The position numbers and the translations under genes are program-made. The notes under the pieces were generated by a model. The model saw only the letters and a list, made by a program, of their open reading frames with translations, did no database searches and was not told the DNA's origin. Source: an uncultured Leptotrichia sp. (GTDB lineage: Bacteria > Fusobacteriota > Fusobacteriia > Fusobacteriales > Leptotrichiaceae). Taken from it: a stretch of DNA of 21,473 bases. Positions within the stretch are counted from its first letter, which is position 1, and every line of letters starts with the position of its first letter. Below are positions 1-9,700 of the stretch, piece by piece. Where the stretch lies: NCBI GenBank assembly GCA_937925095.1, contig CALEXX010000044.1:1-21473 (forward strand), read 5' to 3'.

Positions 1-315
1 TTAATTTTTGCTTTGTGGCATAGATATTTTATACAAAAAATTTATACTTTTATATCAGGGATATTTCTTGGAAATGTAAAGGATAAGAAGGGGAATATAT
101 GGTTATGTATATATTTGCATATGCTGTTCAATATAACGGGAATTTATTTAAAAGATTTTTATCTTGGATTTATAGATAGTATTATTAAAGTATTAAATAT
201 GGGAAATAGTTCATTATTTATAACAATAATTCTTATAATAATGTTTATTTTACATACTGCAGGTTTTATTTGGAGCTTAAAAAAGATTGGAAAAGGATTT
301 TATAAATTATTTTAA
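1..315 (+). CDS. CPBP (CAAX/Abi) family intramembrane protease, C-terminal part
   Basis: Partial gene. The frame is open from base 1, so the start lies outside the window; 104 C-terminal residues are visible, ending in TAA at 313-315. Two CPBP hallmark motifs are present: F-x3-H (FALWH, window codons 3-7) and H-x3-N (HMLFN, codons 40-44). Between them is the family-typical run GIFLGNVKDKKGN. The first EExxxR motif would be upstream. Two further hydrophobic segments follow (about codons 44-60 and 70-95). CPBP proteins are membrane glutamate-type proteases; in bacteriocin clusters they often process peptides or give self-immunity. The C39 exporter and HlyD protein directly downstream fit that role, but function here is inferred from context. 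An apparent TTG start at 13 is only an internal codon. Confidence 0.75.
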   Translation, partial: LIFALWHRYFIQKIYTFISGIFLGNVKDKKGNIWLCIYLHMLFNITGIYLKDFYLGFIDSIIKVLNMGNSSLFITIILIIMFILHTAGFIWSLKKIGKGFYKLF

Positions 316-442
316 TCCGTAAGAAATAATAACCTAGTTTTATTAATAAGATAATAATATATGATGTGAAAGAAGAAAAATATAATGAGAATTTATTCAA
401 TATTTTAAACAATTTTCGATTACAGGAAAGAAAGGTTTAGTT

Positions 443-2608
443 ATGTTTAAAAAATATTATAGCATATTACAAAATGACGAGAAAGATTGTGGGCCTGCAT
501 GTATATTGACCATAGCAAAGCAGTTTGGTTCAGATATCTCTATTGCTAAATTAAGAGAGATATCAGGAACGGATAGAAACGGCACTAACATAGCAGGTAT
601 GCTAAAAGGATTAGAATATCTAGGGTTTGATGGGAAAGCAGTAAGAGTTGAAGATAAAAAGATAACTAATGAAATATCTTTTCCTATAATCGCACATATT
701 AAAACTGAAAAGAATTTTTTACATTATATAGTCATTCATAAAGTTTCTAAAAAAATGATACTGGTCTCAGATCCTGCCATTGGAATGAAAAAATATTCAC
801 ATGAAGAATTTGAAAAAATTTGGACAGGAATTTTAATTTTAGTGGAACCAAAAAAAGAATTTGAAAGAATAAAAGAAAACAATAATTCTTTAATGAAATT
901 CTTTTTGATTTTGAAGAAACAAAAAAAATTATTATGGAATGTTTTTTTAGTATCAATGCTGTATACTTTTCTTGGTATTATAAGTTCTTTTTACTTCAAA
1001 TTTCTAATTGACTATGTTTTGAAAGATAATTTATTGAATACATTAAATATACTTATGATAGGAGTTATTACTTTAGGAATAATAAAAATTTTTCTTGGTG
1101 CTTTTAGAAATTATTTACTGTTGTTTTTAAGTCAAAGAATAGATATATTTATTTTATTAGGATACTATAACCATATTATTAGATTGCCAATGAAATTTTT
1201 TTCAACAAGAAAAACAGGGGAAATAATATCAAGATTTTCAGATGCTTCTAATATTAATGATACAATATCAGAAACAATTTTGGTTCTTATGTTAGATACA
1301 ATTATGTCGATTTCAGGAGGAATCATTTTATATTTTCAAAATAGAGATTTATTTTTTATAGCTATAATAATGTTGTTATTATATATAATAATAGTATTTT
1401 CTTTTAAAAAAATTATAAAAAATATAAATAATGAAGTACTTGAAAATAACTCACAATTAACCTCGTTTATAATACAAAGTATACATGGAATGGAAACTAT
1501 AAAATCATATAATTTAGAGTTAAATATTCAGAATGAAGCCGAATTTAAATTATATAAAGTATTAAAATCTTCATTTAGAAGAGGGATTATTTATAGTTTT
1601 TCAGGTATATTTTCAGAAATAATATCACTATTAGGAGATATGGCAATAATGTGGATAGGTGCTTATCAGGTTATATCAGGTAAATTAACATTAGGAGAAC
1701 TGATTGTATTTAATACTTTACTGGTATATTTTACCAATCCTATGAAAAATATAATTAATTTGCAATCTGTTATTCAAACAGCTGTTGTATCATCTGATAG
1801 ATTAGGAGAAATAATTGATTTAGAATTAGAACAGACAGAAACAAAATTGGAGCCTAAAAACCTTAAAGGAGATATAGAGATTAAAAATATAGATTTTAGA
1901 TATGGAACAAGAGAACTGATATTGAAAAATATAAATATGCAAATAAAACAAGGAGAAAAAATAGCGTTAGTAGGAGAATCAGGAAGTGGTAAAACAACAT
2001 TGGTTAAATTACTGCTCAAATTTTTTAATTATGAAAAAGGGGAAATTACTATAAATAATTTTAATATTAATGATATTGATAATAATACATTAAGAGAAAA
2101 AATTTCTTATATTTCACAGGATATATTTCTGTTTAATAAATCGATAAGAGAAAATTTAATGATAAATGATGATGTAAAGATTGAAGAAATAATAGAATTA
2201 TCAAAAAAAGTAAATGCATATGATTTTATAAATGAACTTCCACTTAGATTTGACTATATAATAGAAGAAAATGGAATAAATTTATCAACAGGACAAAAGC
2301 AGAGATTATCAATATTAAGAGCATTACTAAAAAAGCCAGATATATTAATTATGGATGAAGCGACAAGTAATCTTGATTCAATCACTGAAAATATCATTCA
2401 GAATACCTTAAATAATATTCATTTTGATATGACTACTATAATAATAGCACATAGACTAAGTACGATTCTCATGTGTGATAGAATATATGTTTTAGATAAA
2501 GGGGAAATAATAGAATTTGGCAGTCATGAGGAATTATTAAATTTGAAAGGAAAATACTATAAATTATGGAAAGAACAGGGGAATATAAGTGAGAATAAAA
2601 GTATATAA
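443..2608 (+). CDS. Peptidase-C39 ABC exporter (PCAT / bacteriocin type), permease-ATPase fusion
   Basis: A 721-residue peptidase-containing ABC transporter of normal length. It should cut a double-glycine-type leader from a peptide and export the core across the inner membrane. Domain order: C39 protease (1-137) with oxyanion Gln10, catalytic Cys16 in DCGPAC, His94 and Asp110; a six-helix permease (about 150-440); and an ATPase domain with Walker A GESGSGKTT (511-519), signature LSTGQ (614-618), Walker B ILIMDE (634-639) and H-loop His670. All catalytic residues are intact. The start is supported by a purine-rich RBS (AGGAAAGAAAGG) upstream. A TATAAT at 381-386 could be a -10 box but has no good -35. 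The HlyD gene overlaps its 3' end, so the two are translationally coupled. The substrate is unknown, as no precursor gene is visible. This stretch looks more AT-rich than the genes downstream, which hints at transfer. Confidence 0.93.
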   Translation: MFKKYYSILQNDEKDCGPACILTIAKQFGSDISIAKLREISGTDRNGTNIAGMLKGLEYLGFDGKAVRVEDKKITNEISFPIIAHIKTEKNFLHYIVIHKVSKKMILVSDPAIGMKKYSHEEFEKIWTGILILVEPKKEFERIKENNNSLMKFFLILKKQKKLLWNVFLVSMLYTFLGIISSFYFKFLIDYVLKDNLLNTLNILMIGVITLGIIKIFLGAFRNYLLLFLSQRIDIFILLGYYNHIIRLPMKFFSTRKTGEIISRFSDASNINDTISETILVLMLDTIMSISGGIILYFQNRDLFFIAIIMLLLYIIIVFSFKKIIKNINNEVLENNSQLTSFIIQSIHGMETIKSYNLELNIQNEAEFKLYKVLKSSFRRGIIYSFSGIFSEIISLLGDMAIMWIGAYQVISGKLTLGELIVFNTLLVYFTNPMKNIINLQSVIQTAVVSSDRLGEIIDLELEQTETKLEPKNLKGDIEIKNIDFRYGTRELILKNINMQIKQGEKIALVGESGSGKTTLVKLLLKFFNYEKGEITINNFNINDIDNNTLREKISYISQDIFLFNKSIRENLMINDDVKIEEIIELSKKVNAYDFINELPLRFDYIIEENGINLSTGQKQRLSILRALLKKPDILIMDEATSNLDSITENIIQNTLNNIHFDMTTIIIAHRLSTILMCDRIYVLDKGEIIEFGSHEELLNLKGKYYKLWKEQGNISENKSI

Positions 2609-3710
2609 ACTTGATGAAATTGAGAATATTAAAGAATTATCAGATCAAAGGGTAAGTTATTTTTATTATATTTTACTTTATTTCTTATTACTAATATTAT
2701 TTTTATTTTTTATTTGGAGTTATTTTGGGAAAATAGATTTAAGAATAAGAGGAAATGGAGTAATAGAAACAGAAGAGAATAACAGCATAGTGATAAATAT
2801 AGTATCAGGTAAAATAAAAAATAATATACTTAAACAAGGAAAAAAAGTTAGCAAAGGGGATTTGCTCTATGAAATAGAAAGTGATAATTTGATAGTAGAA
2901 AAGGCATTTCTAGAAAAAGAATTAAAAGAAAAAAGAAATTTATACAATGCGATGAATGGTAAAAAATATGAAGTAGATTTACTTACTTCAAACTATATAA
3001 ATAAAAAAAATTCACATCTAATGGAATTGAAATCAATAGATATAGAAATTTCTGAAGCAGAGAAAATAAAAAATTCTAATTATGAAATTTTGAGGGTAGG
3101 TGGAATTTCAAGAATTGAATATGAAAAAAGTTTAAATCAATTAGTTTTATTGAAAGAAAAATATAAACAAAAGAAAGCAGAATATTATATAAATACCAAT
3201 AATGAAAAAATCCAACTTAATAGTCAAATAAAAGAAAATGAGATGAAAATAGATTCAATAAATAATAATTTAAAAAGTACAAAGATTATAGCTCCAATTA
3301 CAGGATATGTTGAATTGATAAATCCCATAAATAATGGTGATACTATAAATTCAGATGTAAATATAGCAAAAATAGTATCAGCTAAAGAAAACTATAAAGT
3401 GAATATATATGTGAGGGAAAACGATATAGTGAAAATAAAGGAAGGAAATATGGTCAATTATCATCTTAATTTTCCTGATGAAAAAAAGAATAAAATGTTA
3501 AAAGGTAAGATAATTTCCATTTCAAAAGATGCTATTATGAAAGAAAATGGAGAAAAAAATTATTTAGTAATAGGAGATATTGATTCCAAAAGTATAAACA
3601 ATTTGAATTTAAAAAAAGGAATGAGCTTGGAGAGTAATATTATTTATTCTAAGAAAAGTATATTGAATTTTTTACTTGAAATTTTAGACTTTAAAATAAA
3701 GTCATTATAA
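2589..3710 (+). CDS. HlyD-family membrane fusion protein (periplasmic adaptor)
   Basis: A 373-residue adaptor protein that would link the C39 exporter to an outer-membrane channel. It has a short cytoplasmic tail (1-23), one membrane helix (about 24-46), a split biotinyl-lipoyl-like domain (about 63-95 and 232-262, the second half with IIAPITGYVELI), a long Lys/Glu-rich coiled coil between the halves (about 100-230), and a beta-barrel region after that. The start is GTG, overlapping the exporter gene by 20 bases, with AGGGG at 2577-2581 seven bases upstream. The overlap and order are typical of type-1-like peptide export operons in diderms. No TolC-type outer-membrane partner is in the window. 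Confidence 0.9.
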   Translation: MRIKVYKLDEIENIKELSDQRVSYFYYILLYFLLLILFLFFIWSYFGKIDLRIRGNGVIETEENNSIVINIVSGKIKNNILKQGKKVSKGDLLYEIESDNLIVEKAFLEKELKEKRNLYNAMNGKKYEVDLLTSNYINKKNSHLMELKSIDIEISEAEKIKNSNYEILRVGGISRIEYEKSLNQLVLLKEKYKQKKAEYYINTNNEKIQLNSQIKENEMKIDSINNNLKSTKIIAPITGYVELINPINNGDTINSDVNIAKIVSAKENYKVNIYVRENDIVKIKEGNMVNYHLNFPDEKKNKMLKGKIISISKDAIMKENGEKNYLVIGDIDSKSINNLNLKKGMSLESNIIYSKKSILNFLLEILDFKIKSL

Positions 3711-3724
3711 AAAATATTGAGAAA

Positions 3725-3766
3725 ATAGTAGTTATGAAAATTAATAAACATTTTCATAACTACTAT
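3725..3766 (+). terminator. 17-bp perfect stem-loop after the peptide-export cassette
   Basis: The arms at 3725-3741 and 3750-3766 are perfect reverse complements with an 8-base loop (TAATAAAC). It starts 15 bases after the HlyD stop codon. There is no clean T-tract after it (GATTACTCTTTTAC), so it may be a weak terminator or a 3'-end stabilising hairpin. Confidence 0.5.
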
Positions 3767-3812
3767 GATTACTCTTTTACTTTCAATTTTAAATAAAATA
3801 ATAAATAAATAC

Positions 3813-3872
3813 CTGTTTCTTATAGTATAAAAAAATTAAATTTATAAAGTATTTATAAGGAACAGTTTTTTT
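3813..3872 (+). terminator. Probable intrinsic terminator with seven-T tract
   Basis: CTGTTTCTTATA (3813-3824) pairs with TATAAGGAACAG (3854-3865), with one G-U pair, and is followed at once by seven T (3866-3872). The 29-base loop is long and AT-rich and could pair further. It lies about 100 bases after the export cassette and before the addB promoter, so it probably insulates the two units. Confidence 0.55.
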
Positions 3873-3925
3873 AATATATTGAAAAATCATAAAAAAACAA
3901 ATGTCATCAAATTTAAGAACATTGG

Positions 3926-3954
3926 TTGTAAATAATCAGATAAAGAAGTATAAT
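3926..3954 (+). promoter_or_regulatory. Putative sigma-70 promoter of addBA
   Basis: A -35-like TTGTAA (3926-3931), a 17-base spacer and a perfect -10 TATAAT (3949-3954) lie 33 bases before the addB ATG. The -35 matches consensus at only part of its positions. The position fits a short leader. Confidence 0.5.
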
Positions 3955-3987
3955 ATATAATATTAGAAAAGGAGTGTGGGAGTTATA

Positions 3988-6750
3988 ATGAAACTAACTT
4001 ATCTTGGCTTAAAATCTGACTTGAAGGAAATCCTTTCTGAAGAATTTAATAAGAATGAAGAAGTTTTATATGTATTTGAAAATACATCTTCGTTTTTTGA
4101 AATAAAAAGAGAGTACTTACAAACATTTCAGAACATTTTCAATAATTTTAAACTGATGAACAGCTATGATTTTTATGAGAAACTTTTTGAAACGGATAAA
4201 ATTGTCATAAAGGAAGAAAAACAGGCTGTACTATTCTATAATTCACTGGATATAAATATAAAAAAGGAACTTAAAATAAAGAATTATTATGATGCAATCG
4301 ACATTGCATATAATTTTTATACACTTTTTTCTGAATTGCAGGAATATAAAGTGGATTATTCAAATAAAGAGGAATTAGGACTTGAAAAATGGCAGGAAAA
4401 AATATTTGATGAACTTATTAAGATAAATAAAAACGTAGAAAAAAAAGTACAGGAAAAGGGACTTATTTTACCTTATATGCTTAGAAGAAAAGAAAATATA
4501 TCAGATGTTTTCATAAAAAAATATAAGAAAATATGTTTTATAAATAAAATTAAATTTACTCCATTTGAAGAAGAAATGATTGAAATTCTTGAATCGAAGG
4601 GAATTGAAGTGGAAAATAAGATTCAGCTTGGGAAAAATGATTTTGATGAGGAAAAACTCCAAATAAAAGATAGCTTTTCACTGCCTGAAAAGGAAGAATT
4701 TGAAAGGGATTTTGGTGTAAATATTGAAATTCATGAATATGAAAATAAATTTGCTCAGCTTCTGGGGATGATAAAAAAGCTTTCTTCCAGTGATATTTCA
4801 GGTGAAGATGTAAAAGACTGTAAAATATATGATTTACAGGGAAGTATTGAAAATAATGAAGCAGATTATCATCTTCTGAATCAGTCTAAAATAAAATATA
4901 ATCTTGAAATAACAATGCAGAAAACAAAAATTTATAAGGTTCTGGAACATTTATACAATATTCTGGAAAATGTAAGGCCAGTTCATTTAAAAAATGGTGA
5001 TGTACATTACATGTTTAAAGTTAAGGAGTTTTATAATGCGTATAAATCAGATAATTTTTTAAATACTTTTGGTCTGGAAAGAACTTATTCCTATTTCCAA
5101 TCTTTTGCAAGGGAGGATTATAAATATATTTCGAAGGAGCAGTTAAATAATTTTCTCAAAGAAAACGAAGACGGAAAAAGATTCCTATATGAAGATGAAG
5201 TTAAAGTACTTACAGAATTTATAGGGGAACTGGAAAGAATATTGAATTTTTCTACTTTAAAGGATTTTGAAGATTATCTTTCAGAGCTATTCAATAAAAA
5301 TGATATTGAAGGAAGCAATGTCCGTGATAAATATTTTGAAGCTCTTTCAGAAATGACAGTTCTGGAAGAATTTGATTTTGATGATTTGTGGAAAGGATTT
5401 TTTGAGAAAAATATATCAGCGAGCCTGCTGAAATTATTTTTAAAATATCTGGATAAAAAGGCTATAAGCCTTGATCTTGAAAAAATAAGTGAAGAAGATG
5501 TGGAGCAGTACAGTATAAATGATTTTTCCTCAATTTCAGAAACTTCTAAAAAAAATCTGATATTTTTAAATCTTCAGGATACGTTTCCTGAGGTAAGGGT
5601 GAATAATTTCCTATTGTCAAAAATACAGAGGGAAAAAATAGGTCTTCCTGTCTCAGAAGAAGAAAAAAAGATTGAAAACTTTAAGCTTGTTAATAATATT
5701 TTAAACGCGGAAAATGTGTATCTGTCGTATATTAAAAATATAGATGAAAATAAGGACTGCTCAGGAATTGTTGAAGAGATCAGACTGAAATATGGTAAAG
5801 AAGTAATAAAAAATGAAATACTGGAAAAGGATGAACTTGAATTTGTAAAAAGATACTTTACAGAAGATAAGTGGGAAAAGAAAAAAATAGGGAAATTTAT
5901 AAAGTCGAAGCTGAAAAAGGATTTGGAAAGCTTAAAGGATACAAAATTGAATTTAGGGTATTATTCATTTGAGAAAATGGAAAAGTTCGAATATGGATAT
6001 TATCTTGAGAATATGACAGGAAAAACTGAAATAGAGGAAATTGATGAAAAGATTAGTCCTCTCATGTTTGGTAGTATAATTCACTCTGTTTATGAAAAAA
6101 TTGTAAAGGAAAACAAGGAAAAAATAGAAAGTTTTGAATATGATGCAGATATTGATGAAATAAAGAAGATATTAAATGAAGTGCTTAGTTTCTATGAATA
6201 TAGGATGCCGCAGGAATTTATTAAATTTTACAGCGAAATATCATTTGAGGAAATCGCAAAGTCAGTCAAAAACTTTTTCAGGCAGTTAAAGGAAGAAATG
6301 CTTAGTCAGTCTGAAATAGAGATTTATTCTGAAGAGAAAGTAAGACTAGATAAAGAAAAAAATATTTATAAAAATGTATATATAAATGGAAGGATTGATT
6401 TATATATAAAGACAGCTATGAAAAAAATATTTGTAGACTACAAGTCAGGAAAATTAGAAAAAGAGAGTAAAGTAGAAAATGCACAGAGACAGCTTGACTA
6501 TTATTCGATAATGCTGGAAGAAAATGATGGAAAAGAAATAAAAAAATGGATAGTAGATACATGGAATGGTGAAATAATAAAGGATGAGAGAGAGTCCCCT
6601 TCTCTGACTGAAGATGATATAAAAAATGTTTTAAAAAGATATTATGAAAATGAGTACTACAGTCTCGGAGAAAAAGGAAATACATATGCTCATACAACGT
6701 ATAAGAATATATGCAGATGGGAGGATGAAATGGATGGAGAAAATGAATAG
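3988..6750 (+). CDS. addB: AddB-like subunit of the AddAB helicase-nuclease (PD-(D/E)XK nuclease)
   Basis: A 920-residue protein expected to work with AddA in resecting double-strand breaks and feeding RecA. The C-terminal PD-(D/E)XK nuclease is clear: FGSIIH (His699), GRID (Asp804), DYKSGK (Asp817, Lys819) and Q-x3-Y (Gln835-Tyr839). The first ~600 residues are divergent and lack a recognisable Walker A, as expected for the inactivated helicase fold of many AddB proteins. Start: ATG at 3988 (MKLTYLGLKS) is chosen over an in-frame GTG at 3976, because AGGAG (3970-3974) and GGGAG (3978-3982) sit correctly only for the ATG. Oddity: cysteines are almost absent. The position before the nuclease, usually Cys-Pro, reads FEYGYYLENM, and only one Cys (NICRWED) remains at the C-terminus, so the usual four-Cys Fe-S staple seems lost. 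Identity rests on the nuclease, the size and the downstream AddA. Confidence 0.8.
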   Translation: MKLTYLGLKSDLKEILSEEFNKNEEVLYVFENTSSFFEIKREYLQTFQNIFNNFKLMNSYDFYEKLFETDKIVIKEEKQAVLFYNSLDINIKKELKIKNYYDAIDIAYNFYTLFSELQEYKVDYSNKEELGLEKWQEKIFDELIKINKNVEKKVQEKGLILPYMLRRKENISDVFIKKYKKICFINKIKFTPFEEEMIEILESKGIEVENKIQLGKNDFDEEKLQIKDSFSLPEKEEFERDFGVNIEIHEYENKFAQLLGMIKKLSSSDISGEDVKDCKIYDLQGSIENNEADYHLLNQSKIKYNLEITMQKTKIYKVLEHLYNILENVRPVHLKNGDVHYMFKVKEFYNAYKSDNFLNTFGLERTYSYFQSFAREDYKYISKEQLNNFLKENEDGKRFLYEDEVKVLTEFIGELERILNFSTLKDFEDYLSELFNKNDIEGSNVRDKYFEALSEMTVLEEFDFDDLWKGFFEKNISASLLKLFLKYLDKKAISLDLEKISEEDVEQYSINDFSSISETSKKNLIFLNLQDTFPEVRVNNFLLSKIQREKIGLPVSEEEKKIENFKLVNNILNAENVYLSYIKNIDENKDCSGIVEEIRLKYGKEVIKNEILEKDELEFVKRYFTEDKWEKKKIGKFIKSKLKKDLESLKDTKLNLGYYSFEKMEKFEYGYYLENMTGKTEIEEIDEKISPLMFGSIIHSVYEKIVKENKEKIESFEYDADIDEIKKILNEVLSFYEYRMPQEFIKFYSEISFEEIAKSVKNFFRQLKEEMLSQSEIEIYSEEKVRLDKEKNIYKNVYINGRIDLYIKTAMKKIFVDYKSGKLEKESKVENAQRQLDYYSIMLEENDGKEIKKWIVDTWNGEIIKDERESPSLTEDDIKNVLKRYYENEYYSLGEKGNTYAHTTYKNICRWEDEMDGENE

Positions 6751-9700
6751 GACAGTATTGAAGGCAAGTGCCGGAACAGGAAAGACATATAGACTTTCCC
6801 TGGAATTTATAGCTAATCTTATAAAAGGGACAGATTACAGAAATATAGTTGTAATGACTTTTACAAAAAAAGCAACTGCTGAAATAAAAGAAAGAATCTA
6901 TGATTTTCTTTATCAGATTGCGTTTGAAAAATATAATTGGCAGGATATTGAAAAAAATCTTAAGGAAATCTATAAATTAGAAGATTCCCAGATAAATAAG
7001 GAAAAACTTCAGGAAATATATTTTAATATTATAAGAAACAAGGATGAAATGCGTATTTATACAATTGACGGATTTACAAACAGGATATTTAAAAATACGA
7101 TAGCACCTTTTTTTGGAATATATAATTTTGAAACTATTGATGAAGAGGATGAAGAATTTTATGGAAATATTCTTGGAAAAATTTTAGAGAATCAAGAATA
7201 TTTTGAAAAATTTCTATTTTTAGTAGAAGAAAAGAAAGAAAAAAAGGAAATAGGAGTATATATAGAATTTATAAAGAATATACTGAAGTTACAGAATTAT
7301 TTTATTTTATTTGAGGAAAAAACTGATTTCGGTGAAAAAAAGGAAGATACAAGTTTTGTAAATTATCTTGAAAAAACATTTGAACAGATTGAAGCGATAG
7401 CTGAAATAAAAAATAACGGAAAAAAGGGTGAAATTAAACCTGTAACAAATTTTATAAATGATGATTTTCATATTATTTATAAAGAATTTAAGAATATTGA
7501 TGAAATGATGAAAGATAAAATTGAAAATAAAAGGGAAAAGATAGAAATTGTAATTAAAAACTGGGAAATTTTCTATAAAGGTGAAGGATTCAAAATCAAA
7601 AATGGAAGAACTGTAAAGGGAAAAGATGTAGAAGATTATATTGAAAGAATAAATAACCTAAAAGAACCTTTCATGAAAAGTCTGTCAAAAAATATATTTA
7701 CAAAAAAAGTAATTCCACTGCATGAAAAACTTACAGAAATGGCAGAAATAATTTACAGTATTGCTGAAAATGAAAAGAGAAAGTCAAAGAGATTTACTCA
7801 TAATGATGTTTCAGTTTATACATATAAATTTATTTATAACAAGGAACTTAGCTTTATTCAGGGAAACTGTGTTACAAAGAATTTCCTTGAACTGATTGGT
7901 GGAGAAATAGACACCATAATGATAGATGAGTTCCAGGATACAAGTGTTTTGCAGTGGAAAATTTTAAGTCTATTAATGGAAAGTGCAAAAAATATAATTT
8001 GCGTTGGAGATGAAAAGCAGAGTATATACGGATGGCGTGGCGGAGAAAAAGAGCTGTTTGAAAAACTTGATAAAATAATAGATGGAAAAGTTGAAAATCT
8101 TGATAAATCCTACAGAAGCTATAAACAGGTTATTGAAAATGTAAACAGGATTTATGAGGGATACGATAAAAATTGGGAATATTTACCTGTAAAATACAGA
8201 GATGATGAAGATTATCAGGGTGGATATTTTAGCTATTGCTTAAGAGAAATTCCTGATAAATCTGAAGTTGCCAAGACATATGAAGATATAGTATATATGC
8301 TTAAGGAAGGAAAAATAAAAAATCTTGGAAAAAGTTGTATTATATGTAGAACAAATAGTCAGATAGAAAAAATCGTAAAAAGATTGAATGAAGAAAATAT
8401 ACCTTATACATTAAATAGTAATGCATCTATACTTGATAATGAAGCTGTAAAACCATTATATAAACTAATAAAGTATTTTGTATTTCATAACTTTATATAT
8501 TTTCTGGAATTTATGAGATCTGACCTTATAGGCTGTCTGAATGACCATGTGGGATATCTTCTTGAAAATAAATCGAAAATAGAAGAATATATTAGGGATA
8601 GTCAAAATGAGACTTTTTCAGAGTATGTTAACAGGCAGGAAGAAATTACACCAGTAAGTCTTAAAAAATATGAAGAAATAGATAAAATGGAGAGAAATAA
8701 TCTTCTTTTTTCGGATGTGCTGTATAAAGTAAAGGAATTGAAAAAGTTGGCAAAAAATCTGAACAGTAAATATGAAAAGGAAAATTTTTCTCAAAAAATA
8801 ATAGAAAATTTCAATGTGATAAATTTCTATTCAACAAACAGCGATATAAAAAATATATTCAATTTTTTCAATAAACTTAAGGAAAACGACAATTTATTTG
8901 AATTTATAAGTTTTATGGAAGAAAAAAAGGATAAAATAACTCAGGTGAGCAGCAGTGATGTGGAAGCAATAAATCTGATGACTATACATAAGTCAAAAGG
9001 ACTGGAATTTGATACGATTTTTTACTATAAAAGTAAGAAAAATAAAAACGAGTATAATGATTTGGAAATCTATTTTGAATATGATGAAAAATTTACAAAA
9101 CTGAATAAAGTTCTCTTAACTTTTGGAAAGTACAATAAGACCTTTATTGAGGGAGATTATAGTGATATCAAGGAAAATAGGGAATATAAGAAGGAAATGG
9201 AAGAAATAAATGCTGATTATGTGGCTTTGACAAGGGCAAAGAAAAATCTGATGCTGTTTTTTGATACAAACAAAACAGTAGAAAAAGGGCTGGCTAAAAG
9301 ACTTATAGACGTTTATGGAGAAACAGAAGGATATGAATGTGGAGAAATTACTGAAAGTGAGAAAAAAGTGGTAGATGACTTAACAGGCGATGTACAGCAG
9401 ACAGATGAAAAGCTTAACAGAATAATGCCATATTTTTCAAACAGTAAAGTAAATTTTCCTGTAAAAAATTCTAAAATAGCTTTGAAGGAAGAATTTAAAA
9501 GAAAGAAAGGTCTTGCTATACACTATTATTTTGAACAGATTTTAAATAACCTTGAAGAAGATAGGAAAATGGCAAAGTCAGCTCTTTTAAGCAGATATGG
9601 AAATATGCTTGGAAAGAATATTTTAACAGAAATCATTTCCAGACTTGAAGAGTTTATTTCTAAAAATAAGGATATTTACGATAAAAAATATAAGGTATAT

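Noticed and set aside
316..442. Short ORFs that might be bacteriocin precursors
   Set aside because: The longest with a plausible start is about seven codons (384-407) and none has a double-glycine leader.
3711..3987. Short ORFs at 3735 and 3901 as peptide substrates of the exporter
   Set aside because: About 20 codons each, overlapping the hairpin or promoter, with no leader motif and no good RBS.
3976..3987. GTG at 3976 as the addB start
   Set aside because: It lies only one base after the AGGAG sequence, too close for a ribosome; ATG 3988 fits better.
6416..6697. Minus-strand open frame of 93 codons opposite the end of addB
   Set aside because: Low-complexity Phe/Leu/His-rich translation, opposite a conserved nuclease domain; a by-product of AT-rich coding sequence.
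6644..6733. Longer addA N-terminus starting within addB at 6644
   Set aside because: It would add 30 low-conservation residues before the Walker A region and has no good RBS; GAGG at 6721-6724 supports 6734.
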